A stretch of DNA of 64,000 nt, from contig NZ_CP123961.1 of assembly GCF_036327415.1 (NCBI RefSeq), positions 1,674,001-1,738,000 of the forward strand, read 5' to 3'. Within the stretch, counting starts at the first letter, position 1; each line of letters opens with the position of its first letter. This document shows, in pieces, positions 34,959-44,890 of the stretch. This stretch comes from Bartonella grahamii subsp. shimonis. GTDB taxonomy: Bacteria > Pseudomonadota > Alphaproteobacteria > Rhizobiales > Rhizobiaceae. The translations under genes were made by a program, and so were the position numbers. A model generated the notes under the pieces. That model was not told where the DNA came from, searched no databases, and worked only from the letters and a program-made list of their open reading frames with translations.

Positions 34959-35753
34959 ATGATGAACACCATGAAAATAGCAACGTGGAATATTGCCGGA
35001 ATAAAAGCACGACATGAAACATTATATCAATGGCTGCAGCAAAGCCAACCGGACATAGTCTGTTTACAGGAAATTAAAAGTATTGATGAAAATTTTCCAC
35101 GCGATGCAATTGAAAATCTAGGTTATCATATAGAAACGCACGGACAAAAAAGTTTTAATGGCGTTGCGATTCTCTCTAGGAAAACACCGGATGAAGTGAT
35201 CCGTCGACTGCCAGGCAATGATAATGATGAACAAACACGTTACATTGAAGCCGTTTATTCAACAAACAAAGGTGTTGTTCGTATTGCATCTCTCTATTTG
35301 CCAAATGGGAATCCTATTGAGAGTGAAAAATATTCTTATAAGATAGAATGGATGGAAAGATTATATACACATGCAAAATTATTGCTTGCGTATGAAGAAC
35401 CCCTTATTCTAGCGGGTGATTATAATGTCATCCCCGCTCCATTAGATGCAAAAAAACCTCAAGAATGGTATCAAGATGCCTTATTCCTCCAAGAAACAAG
35501 AAAAGTATTTCAACGTATTCTTAATTTAGGTCTTTACGATGCTATCCGGAATGTCACCGATACTCCCTCCTTCAGTTTTTGGGATTTTCAGGCGGGTGCT
35601 TGGCCTAAGAATAATGGGATTCGCATTGATCATTTATTATTATCACCAGAAGCTGTTGATCAACTTATTTGCGCTCATAGTCAAACAGAAGTAAGAGGAT
35701 ATCAAAAACCATCCGACCACGTTCCTGTTTGGATTCACCTTAATATCAATTAA
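34959..35753 (+). CDS. xthA: Exodeoxyribonuclease III family AP endonuclease
   Basis: Mg-dependent nuclease for base-excision repair. The 264-residue frame has motifs MKIATWNIAGIKAR, QEIKSIDENFP (catalytic Glu), LILAGDYNVIP (Asp/Asn pair), RIDHLLLSPE and SDHVPVWI (catalytic His). ATGs at 34959, 34962 and 34971 are possible; GAG at 34951–34953 favours the first two, while the family usually begins MKIATWN (34971). It faces away from rpsL and stands alone. Confidence 0.93.
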   Translation: MMNTMKIATWNIAGIKARHETLYQWLQQSQPDIVCLQEIKSIDENFPRDAIENLGYHIETHGQKSFNGVAILSRKTPDEVIRRLPGNDNDEQTRYIEAVYSTNKGVVRIASLYLPNGNPIESEKYSYKIEWMERLYTHAKLLLAYEEPLILAGDYNVIPAPLDAKKPQEWYQDALFLQETRKVFQRILNLGLYDAIRNVTDTPSFSFWDFQAGAWPKNNGIRIDHLLLSPEAVDQLICAHSQTEVRGYQKPSDHVPVWIHLNIN

Positions 35754-35873
35754 GAAAGTACAACCCCCTTTTGAAACAACAAAAAAATTCCACTCAAAAT
35801 AATAGTTATGCTACACCATATAAACAGTATATCTTAAGCAACTAAAATAAAAACACATGAATGGAGGACATAA

Positions 35874-36779
35874 ATGAAGAAATCATTGTTAATGTTTATT
35901 GCAGCAACAGCCATTGGATTCTCAAGTATCGCGCATGCTGAACATGATACTCTTGAAAAAATAAAACGAACAGGAGAAATTACTTTAGGTGTCCGAGAAT
36001 CATCTGGTTTAGCCTACGCTCTTGGTAATAATAAATATGTAGGTTTTCATACAGAAATGGCAGAACGTATCATTGATGATATCTCAAAAAAAATTGGTAA
36101 ACCAATTAAAATTCATTATCTTCCCATCACTTCTCAAAATAGAATTCCTCTCTTAAAAAATAAAACCTATGATTTTGAATGCGGCTCCACAACAAATGAT
36201 ATTGCCCGCAGTAAAGAAGCAGCATTTTCTTATACAACATACGTTGAAGAGGTTCGGATTGCTGTAAAGAAAAACTCTAACATTAAATCTCTTGAAGATT
36301 TAAATGGAAAAACAGTTGCAACGACCACCGGTACAACATCTGTTCAACTTATTCGTAAAAACAAACATGCAAAAAACATTCAGTTTAAAGTTTTAAAGGG
36401 GAAAGATCACGGAGATAGTTTTTTATTATTAGAATCTGGTAAGGCGGATGCTTTTGTCATGGACGCTTCAATTCTTGCTGGACATATCGCTAAATCAAAG
36501 AATCCATCTGATTATGTCATTCTTGATACTGTACTTTCAGTGGAACCTATCGCCTGTATGCTCAGATTAAATGACAAAAAATTTGAACAAACAATCAACG
36601 ATAGTATCGTACATCAGATTAAAGATGGATCACTTGAAAAGCTTTATAATAAGTGGTTTATGAAACCGATCCCACCTGCTAACACTGTTATGAACCTTCC
36701 CTTGTCAAAACAAACAAGATATGCTTGGGATCACCCCAATAATAAGCCTCGAGAAAGCTACACAGAAAAAGATTTATAG
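35874..36779 (+). CDS. Polar amino-acid ABC transporter, periplasmic binding protein
   Basis: Captures an amino acid, probably glutamate/aspartate, in the periplasm. The 301-residue protein has a cleavable signal peptide (MKKSLLMFIA… ending near SIAHA, about residue 22) and the SBP family 3 pattern GEITLGVRESSG, DFECGSTTNDIARSKEAAFS and LEKLYNKWFMKPIPP, most like GltI/BztA-type proteins. GGAGG precedes the ATG. The permease and ATPase genes follow, but a hairpin at 36795 separates this gene from them. Confidence 0.88.
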   Translation: MKKSLLMFIAATAIGFSSIAHAEHDTLEKIKRTGEITLGVRESSGLAYALGNNKYVGFHTEMAERIIDDISKKIGKPIKIHYLPITSQNRIPLLKNKTYDFECGSTTNDIARSKEAAFSYTTYVEEVRIAVKKNSNIKSLEDLNGKTVATTTGTTSVQLIRKNKHAKNIQFKVLKGKDHGDSFLLLESGKADAFVMDASILAGHIAKSKNPSDYVILDTVLSVEPIACMLRLNDKKFEQTINDSIVHQIKDGSLEKLYNKWFMKPIPPANTVMNLPLSKQTRYAWDHPNNKPRESYTEKDL

Positions 36780-36794
36780 AATTTAATAAAGAAG

Positions 36795-36830
36795 AACCAC
36801 ACTCTTTAAAAATTGAGTGTGGTTTATATT
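36795..36830 (+). terminator. Intercistronic hairpin after the binding-protein gene
   Basis: AACCACACTC (36795–36804) pairs perfectly with GAGTGTGGTT (36815–36824), followed by TATATTTTA. This could be a leaky terminator or mRNA-stabilising hairpin that keeps the binding protein more abundant than the membrane subunits. Confidence 0.7.
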
Positions 36831-36920
36831 TTAATTCACTTTTTAATAAATTTAGCCTATGTAGATGCGCTTAGTTTATTGCCCTATTTATGAATGACTA
36901 ATTTGAGGGAATATCAATTA

Positions 36921-37673
36921 ATGGACTTTTCTTTCCTTTGTAGAGATGACCTTACTCAAACACTGGTAACAGGATGTTTGGGAACTCCCGGCGTGAGTCA
37001 TACCTATTTAGATACACTTCTTGATGGCTTAAAAAATACGGTTATATTGTCTATCACTTCACTTATCTTAGCTGTATTGTGTGGTATTATTATAGGAACA
37101 ATGCGCACTTTACCCAAATCATCGATAATCAATTATATATTTCGCACTATCGGTGCTATTTGGGTAGAGATTATGCGTAATATTCCCCTCCTTGTACAAG
37201 TATTTTTGTGGTATTTTGTTGTTCCTAAGATTTATCCACCAGCGATGAAGTTTTCCTCCATTCTCTTAATAACATGCGCACTGGGATTCTTTACATCTGC
37301 ACGCATTGCAGAACAGGTTCGTTCAGGTATTGAAGCGATTCCTTCTGGACAACGCTATGCTGCTATGGCAATGGGGTTTACAACTTATCAAAGTTATCGC
37401 TATATTATACTACCGCGTGCTATACGTACAATTATGCCACCTCTTACTTCAGAAGCAATGGGGATTGTGAAAAACTCGTCTATAGCATTCGCCGTTTCAA
37501 TAAATGAGCTCATGCAATTTCAATACCAAGCAATTGAAGAGGTAAGCCATGTTTACGAAAATTATTTGCTTGTTACGATTCTTTATATTCTAATAGCCTT
37601 ATTCGTATTCATTGTGATGACAGTCATCGAGCAAATACTCAAAATTCCTAATTTTCAAACAAAGGAAAATTGA
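36921..37673 (+). CDS. Polar amino-acid ABC transporter permease 1 (GltJ-like)
   Basis: Inner-membrane subunit, about 250 residues with five to six spans and the EAA-loop signature EQVRSGIEAIPSGQRYAAMA. I use ATG 36921 (MDFSFLCRDD) because GAGG lies upstream; ATG 36894 lacks a ribosome site. Its stop is three bases before the next permease ATG, indicating coupled translation. Confidence 0.87.
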   Translation: MDFSFLCRDDLTQTLVTGCLGTPGVSHTYLDTLLDGLKNTVILSITSLILAVLCGIIIGTMRTLPKSSIINYIFRTIGAIWVEIMRNIPLLVQVFLWYFVVPKIYPPAMKFSSILLITCALGFFTSARIAEQVRSGIEAIPSGQRYAAMAMGFTTYQSYRYIILPRAIRTIMPPLTSEAMGIVKNSSIAFAVSINELMQFQYQAIEEVSHVYENYLLVTILYILIALFVFIVMTVIEQILKIPNFQTKEN

Positions 37674-37675
37674 AT

Positions 37676-38392
37676 ATGATGAATTTCATAAGCTCTCAGT
37701 TTGGACTTTATTTTCCCTTCAATTTTTCCGACTTTGATTTTTCCTTTTTTACCTTTGATGTATTTCGTTCTTACATTTTATCAGGTTTACTCTTTAGCGT
37801 TTTTCTAACTCTTTTTGCAACGGTATTGGGGTTTGTTTTCGGCACCCTTTTAGCAATGATGCGCCTTTCTTCCATAAAACTTCTTTCTTGGCTTGCAATC
37901 GTTTACATAACAGCTATGCGTTCAATACCACTTGTGATGGTTATCTTATGGTTTTTCGTGCTTCTGCCTTTTTTAACTGGTACATCCATCGGTGCAAATA
38001 AATCAGCACTCATTACTTTTACCGCATTTGAAACGGCTTATTTTGCAGAAATTATGCGTGCTGGAATCAATTCAATTCCGCAAGGACAAAAATATGCGGG
38101 GCAAGCTCTTGGAATGACATATTGGCAAAGTATGTACATTGTTATTCTTCCTCAAGCCTTTAGAGATATGCTTCCAGTCTTTTTAACACAAGTTATTATC
38201 CTTTTTCAGGATACAACCCTTGTTTATGCAATCAGTGGCAACAGTCTTTTAAATGGTTTTGATATTGCTGCTAATAATTTTGGTGTAAAACAAGAAGCTT
38301 ATATCTTAGCAGCTGTTTTCTATTTTGTTATCTGTTTTACACTGTCACAAATAGTTTTGTATTTACAAAAAAAAGTATCCATTATTCGCTAA
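37676..38392 (+). CDS. Polar amino-acid ABC transporter permease 2 (GltK-like)
   Basis: Second membrane subunit, 238 residues, with EAA-loop [20 protein letters not shown] and the HisM/GltK-type fold. ATG 37676 has AAGGA ten bases upstream; a TTG at 37670 overlapping the previous stop is the alternative. Eleven bases separate it from the ATPase gene. Confidence 0.87.
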   Translation: MMNFISSQFGLYFPFNFSDFDFSFFTFDVFRSYILSGLLFSVFLTLFATVLGFVFGTLLAMMRLSSIKLLSWLAIVYITAMRSIPLVMVILWFFVLLPFLTGTSIGANKSALITFTAFETAYFAEIMRAGINSIPQGQKYAGQALGMTYWQSMYIVILPQAFRDMLPVFLTQVIILFQDTTLVYAISGNSLLNGFDIAANNFGVKQEAYILAAVFYFVICFTLSQIVLYLQKKVSIIR

Positions 38393-38403
38393 TAGGAAAA
38401 AAA

Positions 38404-39150
38404 ATGTCTACTCATATGATCGAAATAAAAAATGTTTCTAATTGGTATGGCGAAATTAAAGTCCTTAAAAACTGCACAACCAACATTAATAAAGGAGAAG
38501 TGGTTGTCATTTGTGGTCCATCAGGATCAGGAAAGTCAACACTCATTAAAACTATTAACGCTCTCGTCCCTTTTCAAGAAGGTGAAATTTGGATTAATGG
38601 GATACCAGTTCATTCAAAACAAACAAATATGCCTAAATTGCGAAGTCAGGTGGGAATGGTATTTCAACACTTCGAGCTTTTCCCCCATTTATCTGTCACA
38701 GAAAACTTGACAATTGCACAAATCAAAGTTCTAAAACGAAGCAAAAAAGAAGCACTTGAACGTGGATTCTTGTATCTTGAACGCGTTGGACTAATTGAAC
38801 ACAAAGATAAATATCCTGGTCAACTTTCTGGAGGGCAAAAACAACGTGTTGCTATTGCACGTGCCTTAACTATGGATCCACTTGTCATGCTTTTTGATGA
38901 ACCAACATCTGCTCTAGATCCTGAAATGGTAGGTGAAGTACTCGATGTCATGATCAGCTTAGCAGAAGAAGGTATGACGATGATTTGTGTAACCCATGAA
39001 ATGGGATTTGCACAAAAAGTCTCTGAGCGTATTATTTTCATAGATCAAGGAACAATTCTTGAAGACTGTTCATCTAAAGAGTTCTTTTCTGATCCGCAAG
39101 CAAGAACACCGAGAACGCAAGAATTTTTGTCTAAAATCCTAAGTCATTAA
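38404..39150 (+). CDS. Polar amino-acid ABC transporter ATP-binding protein (GltL/GlnQ-like)
   Basis: ATPase of the importer, 248 residues. It has Walker [11 protein letters not shown]-loop [11 protein letters not shown], signature [15 protein letters not shown], Walker [13 protein letters not shown] and switch [11 protein letters not shown], all typical of the PAAT/GlnQ family. It is the last gene of the importer operon, followed by a terminator at 39176. Confidence 0.92.
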   Translation: MSTHMIEIKNVSNWYGEIKVLKNCTTNINKGEVVVICGPSGSGKSTLIKTINALVPFQEGEIWINGIPVHSKQTNMPKLRSQVGMVFQHFELFPHLSVTENLTIAQIKVLKRSKKEALERGFLYLERVGLIEHKDKYPGQLSGGQKQRVAIARALTMDPLVMLFDEPTSALDPEMVGEVLDVMISLAEEGMTMICVTHEMGFAQKVSERIIFIDQGTILEDCSSKEFFSDPQARTPRTQEFLSKILSH

Positions 39151-39175
39151 CCGTTATATTATCACAAAAAGCTAT

Positions 39176-39213
39176 CTCTACTGTAAACTTAGACACAAGA
39201 CAGTAGAGTTTAA
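39176..39213 (+). terminator. Terminator of the amino-acid importer operon
   Basis: CTCTACTGT (39176–39184) pairs with ACAGTAGAG (39200–39208) and is followed by TTTAAT. It lies 26 bases past the ATPase stop. Confidence 0.7.
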
Positions 39214-39254
39214 TAACGGATGAAAGAATGTAAAAATTATTACAATCAGATATT

Positions 39255-40046
39255 TTAAAAACTGTTGTTTTTTAAAATATCAGCAACCAGTGAAATTGCT
39301 GTACGTCTCTCAAATTCATTACAAAGAGCAAAAGCCTGTTCTTGCAAAGGGCGAATCCAATTTTTGTCTTTTACGTTAGCTTTTTCATAGGCAGCAGTTA
39401 ACATTGCCGTCCCACGGACAATTTTTCCTTCTTGAAGCAACATATTTCCAAGCATTGCTTGGGCGGAAGGATTTCCTTTTTTTGCTGAAAGTTGAAACCA
39501 TCGTGCTGCTTGTATAAGATTCTTCTCCCTTCCCTCTCCCTTTAAAAATATTTTTCCTAAATGATACTGAGCTTTAGGATTTCCATAGTTTACTGCAGCC
39601 TGCATATAAAGATGAGCAGCATAAGAAGGATCAGGTTTCACAGGTGATTGAGGAATGCCTTTTTTTATATATCCCGCAAGTTTAACCAATGCGTCAGAAA
39701 CATAACTTTCATCCTCTGAACCAAGATCAGCACCTTTTTCAACAATATATGCAAAAAAATGATATGCCTTATAATCATTTTCAGGGACACCATCACCGTT
39801 TGCATAGATAGAGCCAAGTTTCCAATTCGCACCAATATGGCCTCTCTTAGCCGCACGACGTAATGCTGCAATAGCCTGATTTATATGTCCATTTTTATAA
39901 GCAGACATGCCACATTTAAAAAAATAAAACGAACCATCATTCGCTTCTTGCAAGCTATTGACATCTATTGCATAAACAGTTGAAAAAAATCCTCCTAAAA
40001 TCACAACAATCGTGGCATTTTTCCATACCTGAAACCTATTAACCAT
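39255..40046 (-). CDS. Exported Sel1-repeat protein
   Basis: 263-residue protein with an N-terminal signal peptide (VWKNATIVVILGGFFSTVYA) and several Sel1/TPR-like repeats of about 36 residues, for example AKRGHIGANWKLGSIYANGD, YGNPKAQYHLGKIFLKGEGR and KKGNPSAQAMLGNMLLQEGK. These form helical scaffolds for protein binding, and the location is likely periplasmic. The ATG at 40046 has a strong G-rich ribosome site (GAGATAGGGGGG). The frame reaches 40130 but the extra 28 residues precede the signal peptide. Specific role unknown; exopolysaccharide-regulator ExoR is a distant relative. Confidence 0.82.
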   Translation of the reverse strand: MVNRFQVWKNATIVVILGGFFSTVYAIDVNSLQEANDGSFYFFKCGMSAYKNGHINQAIAALRRAAKRGHIGANWKLGSIYANGDGVPENDYKAYHFFAYIVEKGADLGSEDESYVSDALVKLAGYIKKGIPQSPVKPDPSYAAHLYMQAAVNYGNPKAQYHLGKIFLKGEGREKNLIQAARWFQLSAKKGNPSAQAMLGNMLLQEGKIVRGTAMLTAAYEKANVKDKNWIRPLQEQAFALCNEFERRTAISLVADILKNNSF

Positions 40047-40843
40047 TTCCCCCCCTATCTCAATTTTAATAATTATATCTGTTACAAATTTTTTGTAGAT
40101 ATTTAAACTCTTTTTCTTAGTAAGAAGCATACGCTATTTTAAAATAAAAATTTTAAAAAAAAAGACAAATAAATAAAAAACATCCAAAATATTCGATAAA
40201 ATTAAGTATCCATTTTTATATACAACAAATTGATTTTTAAATATAAATCATCATTCTATATTTTGTAACACATCCTTTAACATTCTAGCACTTATTGATC
40301 TTAAAATTTTATACGTATGAGTAAAAATCGTTCAATAAAATAACGTGCATTAAACAGCAACTTGAAAACGAAGAGAATACATGATGAATGGTAAGCGTTT
40401 AAGTATAAAAAACAATACGAAAGACGGATAAATACAATGTCGATAGTTAATTTATAACTTCATGACTGCCTTACCACCTTAAAGATAAAGTTTTTTGCCA
40501 CCGTCAATCTATAAACAATACAGCTTTTTGTTTAACGGATTCCACCTGACATCGTTTCACATGGGGTTATTTCATACTTGACACACAAGCCCTGCCTCAG
40601 AATACTCACCACTACATACAACAAAAATACCACATGTGTAATTTACATGCCTTATATTGCTATTCTAAATGATGATGTTTTACAGCAAAAAAATCAAGGT
40701 ATTGATTTATAATGATAATTTTCCTTTTTGCATGTTAAATGAAGCCCTCGAATATCGTAAAATTCTCTCATTCCAAACCTGCTCCATGTTGAATCAAGCA
40801 AATCCATCCACCTGCACGTTACAAGCAGGGGGAGCCGTGTGGA
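40047..40843. other. Gene-free spacer
   Basis: AT-rich DNA with no convincing frame. It separates the Sel1 gene from an integrase scar and may hold further eroded phage DNA that I cannot recognise. Confidence 0.4.
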
Positions 40844-40870
40844 GTGAAACTGTGTAAGAAAAAACTAAAA

Positions 40871-41155
40871 ATGCCTCTTATGAACGATCTTAAGTGCCAA
40901 AAGCTGTCACACACAACATTGGGAGTTAGCAAAGGTAGCGGCTTGTTACTTCATAAGCGTGAAGATGGGGGAACTCAATGGATCTACCGTTATACCATTC
41001 ATGATCTCCGTCGTGAAATAGGCTTGGGTACCTTAAAAGATGTTTCTTTAATGATAAATATAAAACAATGGATTTCAGTAGAGATTTTATGATCGTTCAT
41101 GAAAAACTAACAAAAGAAAAAGTTTCCTTTAAAGAAAATCTATACCAGCCCTAAT
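40871..41155 (+). pseudogene. Phage tyrosine-integrase N-terminal fragment
   Basis: The frame from 40871 reads LKCQKLSHTTLGVSKGSGLL and then HKREDGGTQWIYRYTIHDLR, GLGTLKDVSL. This is the DUF4102 arm-type DNA-binding domain at the start of prophage integrases. After about 60 residues the pattern breaks: residues that fit the family continue in the +1 frame (RDFMIVHEKLTKEK) and end at a stop. The catalytic domain with the R-H-R-Y residues is absent. A GTG at 40844 extends the open frame upstream. Confidence 0.7.
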
Positions 41156-41192
41156 GGTATGAAATCATCCATCAAAAAATAAAAAATTGAAA

Positions 41193-43916
41193 TCAATCCA
41201 ACCGCTCTAAAGCAACAAATATTTTCTTCTGCGCTGCACGCAGTTCTACAACCCTGTTTCGTTCACGCTCAACAATTTCTGCTTTTGCATTTGCTATAAA
41301 TTTGGGGTTGTTTAACTTAAGCGATATTTTTTCAATATCTTGTTCAATTTTACTGACATCCTTCCTTAAACGAACACGTTCAGCCTCCAAATCAATCAAC
41401 TGTCCTAATGGTAAACAAAAAACAGCCTCTCCCAAAATCATTTGTGCCGATACTTCCGGAACTTTATCAGAGAAATCAATAACTTCAATACGTGCTAATT
41501 TTTTAAGAAGTGCATCATAACGCTTCACACGCTCTCGCGTTACTTCCCCTCCTTCGACAACAACAAGAGGTGCTTGTATAGCCACTGGAATATTCATTTC
41601 AAAACGCACAGACCGAATCCCTGTAACGACATCAATAAGCCAATTAATATCATCAGCAGCTTCTTCATCTATCAATGTTTCCTCTGGCCATTTTGTCAAT
41701 GCGAGCATATCCTCACGCTTGATGGCTTGCGTTTCTGTAAGAGACCACAATTCTTCCGTCACATGAGGCATAAAAGGATGAAGAAGTTTATAAACTTCAT
41801 CTAAAACCCAAGCAGTACAAGCTTGAGCCTCATTTTTAGCATCTTCATTTTCACCCTGAAAAATAGATTTGAGAAGCTCCAAATACCAATCACATAATGT
41901 ATTCCAAATAAAACGGTAAAGTGTGGCAGCAGACTCATTAAATTTATAGTGTTCAATACCAGTCGTTACTGCTGAAATCGTTTTAGATAACTCTGTTAAA
42001 ATCCAACGATTAAGCGCCAGTTTTGCTTGTTCAGGCTTAAAAGTTGGATCATGCTTCACACCATTCATCTGTGCAAACCGGGTAGCATTCCACAATTTCG
42101 TAGCAAAATTACGGTAACCAGCAATACGGGAAGCATCAAGTTTTACATCACGACCTTGTGCTGCCATAATAGCCAAAGTAAACCGGAGCGCATCAGCACT
42201 ATATTGATCAATAAGCTCTAAGGGATCAATAATATTTCCCTTTGATTTTGACATCTTTGCACCCTTTTGATCCCGAACAAGAGCGTGCACATAAACTGTT
42301 GGGAAAGGAACGTCACCCATAAAGTGAAGTCCCATCATCATCATACGAGCAACCCAGAAAAAAATAATATCAAATCCTGTCACGGATAAAGATGTTGGGT
42401 AAAAAGTGGATAATTCAGTTGTTTTATTTGGCCACCCTAATGTTGAAAAAGGCCAAAGAGCTGATGAAAACCAAGTATCTAAAACATCCGGATCACGAAT
42501 TAATTCAACAACCTCACCATAATGAGCAAAGGCTGAATCTAAAGCCTCTTTTTCACTTTTTTCAACAAAAACCGTTCCATCAGGACCATACCAAGCAGGA
42601 ATCTGATGTCCCCACCATAATTGGCGAGAAATGCACCAAGGTTGAATATTTTTCATCCAATTGAAGTAAGTCTTTTTCCAGTTATCGGGAACGAACTGCG
42701 TTTTTCCTTGTTGAACAGCCTCTATCGCTGGCTTTGCTAATTCAGCAGCATGAACATACCATTGATCTGTCAAAAAAGGTTCAATAGGAACTCCACTGCG
42801 ATCTCCATGAGGAACCATATGGGTATGATCATCAACAGAAGCTAAATACCCCTGTTCTTCCATCAAAGAAACAATCTTCTGGCGCGCAACAAAACGATCA
42901 GATTTATCGAGACTTTCTACTAACATTTTTAATTCATCTGATAAAATCAAACCATCAAAAAATGCTTCATTTTCACGGAGAAAAATCTCGGCTTTTTGGG
43001 TAAAAATATTGATCAAGCGTAAATGATTACGTTGTCCTACTTCAAAGTCATTAAAATCATGAGCTGGTGTGATTTTTACAGCACCACTTCCAGCTTCAGG
43101 ATCAGCATGCGTATCACCAACAATTAATAACCTACGACCAACAAGCGGCAAAAGAGCATTTTTACCGATAAGATTTTTATAACGCTCATCTTCAGGATTA
43201 ACGGCAATTCCTGTATCACCAAGCATTGTTTCTGGTCTTGTTGTTGCCACTGTTATAAAAGTTGTCGCATCGTTTGGATCAAAAATTTTATCCTCAAGTG
43301 GATATCTAAAGTGCCACAAATGTCCTTGAACTTCTTTTTGCTCAACTTCAAGATCTGAAATAGCTGTCAACAATTTAGGATCCCAATTAACGAGGCGCTT
43401 ATCCCTATATATCAACCCTTGCTTATAAAGCGTGACAAAGACTTCGCGAACCGCCTGCGACAACCCCTCATCCATTGTAAACCGCTCACGCGACCAATCA
43501 CATGAAAGCCCAAGGCGACGCAACTGGTTTGCAATAACGCCTCCAGTTTCATAACGCCATTCCCAAATACGCTCAATAAACTTTTCTCTCCCCATTTCTT
43601 GACGCGTTGGTTCTTGGCGTTCTGCAAGTTGACGCTCTACAACCATTTGTGTAGCAATCCCAGCATGATCCATCCCAGGCTGCCACAACACGTTTCTGCC
43701 ACGCATCCGCTGAAATCTAACGATTATATCTTGAATTGTCGTATTGAGCGCATGCCCCATATGAAGTGAGCCCGTAACATTAGGAGGTGGAAGCATAACG
43801 CAAAAAGGTTCTGCACTGCTTTTAGAACCAGCTCCCACTTTAAAAGCCCCACGAGTCTCCCATCTCTTTGCAACCCGTTGCTCTATAGAGGCAGCATCAT
43901 AGTTTTTTTCTAACAT
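41193..43916 (-). CDS. valS: Valyl-tRNA synthetase
   Basis: Class I synthetase charging tRNA-Val and editing Thr. The 907-residue protein has HIGH motif PPNVTGSLHMGHAL, KMSKS motif GAKMSKSKGN, the CP1 editing domain, the tRNA-binding anticodon domain and the C-terminal coiled coil (LEAERVRLRKDVSKIEQDIE). Start at ATG 43916 (MLEKNYDAASIEQRV); 11 open codons upstream are ignored. It follows popZ as in other Rhizobiales. Confidence 0.97.
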   Translation of the reverse strand: MLEKNYDAASIEQRVAKRWETRGAFKVGAGSKSSAEPFCVMLPPPNVTGSLHMGHALNTTIQDIIVRFQRMRGRNVLWQPGMDHAGIATQMVVERQLAERQEPTRQEMGREKFIERIWEWRYETGGVIANQLRRLGLSCDWSRERFTMDEGLSQAVREVFVTLYKQGLIYRDKRLVNWDPKLLTAISDLEVEQKEVQGHLWHFRYPLEDKIFDPNDATTFITVATTRPETMLGDTGIAVNPEDERYKNLIGKNALLPLVGRRLLIVGDTHADPEAGSGAVKITPAHDFNDFEVGQRNHLRLINIFTQKAEIFLRENEAFFDGLILSDELKMLVESLDKSDRFVARQKIVSLMEEQGYLASVDDHTHMVPHGDRSGVPIEPFLTDQWYVHAAELAKPAIEAVQQGKTQFVPDNWKKTYFNWMKNIQPWCISRQLWWGHQIPAWYGPDGTVFVEKSEKEALDSAFAHYGEVVELIRDPDVLDTWFSSALWPFSTLGWPNKTTELSTFYPTSLSVTGFDIIFFWVARMMMMGLHFMGDVPFPTVYVHALVRDQKGAKMSKSKGNIIDPLELIDQYSADALRFTLAIMAAQGRDVKLDASRIAGYRNFATKLWNATRFAQMNGVKHDPTFKPEQAKLALNRWILTELSKTISAVTTGIEHYKFNESAATLYRFIWNTLCDWYLELLKSIFQGENEDAKNEAQACTAWVLDEVYKLLHPFMPHVTEELWSLTETQAIKREDMLALTKWPEETLIDEEAADDINWLIDVVTGIRSVRFEMNIPVAIQAPLVVVEGGEVTRERVKRYDALLKKLARIEVIDFSDKVPEVSAQMILGEAVFCLPLGQLIDLEAERVRLRKDVSKIEQDIEKISLKLNNPKFIANAKAEIVERERNRVVELRAAQKKIFVALERLD

Positions 43917-44077
43917 TCTATCCATCCATAACGCCGCTGAAAAACACAATATATGATCAAAATATTATCAAAACCCAATCAGAATCGCGTGAATCCCTGC
44001 CATTCATTAGAGAGCTCGCAAAATTACAAACAAAGTTCTCATAAAATGAAAAACATAAAGATAATGTAAAAAAATAA

Positions 44078-44644
44078 TTAAGATGATTTTTTAACCGCCT
44101 TCACAATCTCTTCACGCAAAATATCTTCCAGTAAAATAGGCAATTTAGACTGCAACCATTCTGCTATAGCTGGACGCAACACATCCTTTGCAATCTTTTC
44201 TGCAGAGGAAATGCAATATGCAGACAATTCCACATGACCAGGCTCTCCTCCTTCTGACTGTGATTTCCTTATCTCATCTTCATATTCTTTTGCTTTATAA
44301 AAAGAATTCCGTTCTTCAGAAGAAAGCTTCATCTTTTGCATATCCATACCAACTGTATTATTTTCTGCCTCTATATCCTCTTTCTCTTGCGTTATCTTCC
44401 CTCCTTGAGTTTCAGAAGAAAGACCAATACGATCAGCTAAAGCTTTCATAGCATCATCAACCGATAAGGTTGTATCATAAATACCCTCTGATGCAACTTC
44501 TGAACGACCCTCCGAAGCATTCACTGCAACATCTTCGTTTAAAAAGTGATCAGATTGAACCGCATTTTCTTCGATTATTTCACGAATAGATGTTAAAATT
44601 TCATCCATACTTGGCTCACGTAACACGCTTGAACTCTGTACCAT
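44078..44644 (-). CDS. popZ: PopZ-like pole-organising protein (DUF2497)
   Basis: 188 residues with the conserved N-terminal helix EPSMDEILTSIREIIEEN, a long acidic, low-complexity middle, and the C-terminal DUF2497 helices LRPAIAEWLQSKLPILLEDI. This is the PopZ architecture: short N-terminal partner-binding helix, disordered spacer, C-terminal oligomerisation. In Caulobacter and Agrobacterium PopZ condenses at a cell pole and anchors chromosome and signalling proteins. The role here is inferred from family and from the pcm–tolC–popZ–valS order. Confidence 0.82.
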   Translation of the reverse strand: MVQSSSVLREPSMDEILTSIREIIEENAVQSDHFLNEDVAVNASEGRSEVASEGIYDTTLSVDDAMKALADRIGLSSETQGGKITQEKEDIEAENNTVGMDMQKMKLSSEERNSFYKAKEYEDEIRKSQSEGGEPGHVELSAYCISSAEKIAKDVLRPAIAEWLQSKLPILLEDILREEIVKAVKKSS

Positions 44645-44890
44645 ACTTTACAACCTCTCAAAGACGCAACAACAAATAGAATCATATTTTCAGTGTATGC
44701 AAAAGAATCATAAGATCAACATGCCTCCTACGATATTTTCAAATATGCTTGTCATAAAGAGGGCGCTACACACAATTTTCTACACTTTAAAATAACATCT
44801 CACCATTCGATCTTTTAACATATTCAGCTATTGATTTACTAATCTTTTAAAAACTAAAATAATTTAAGATTAAAGAGCTACTTTTATGCG

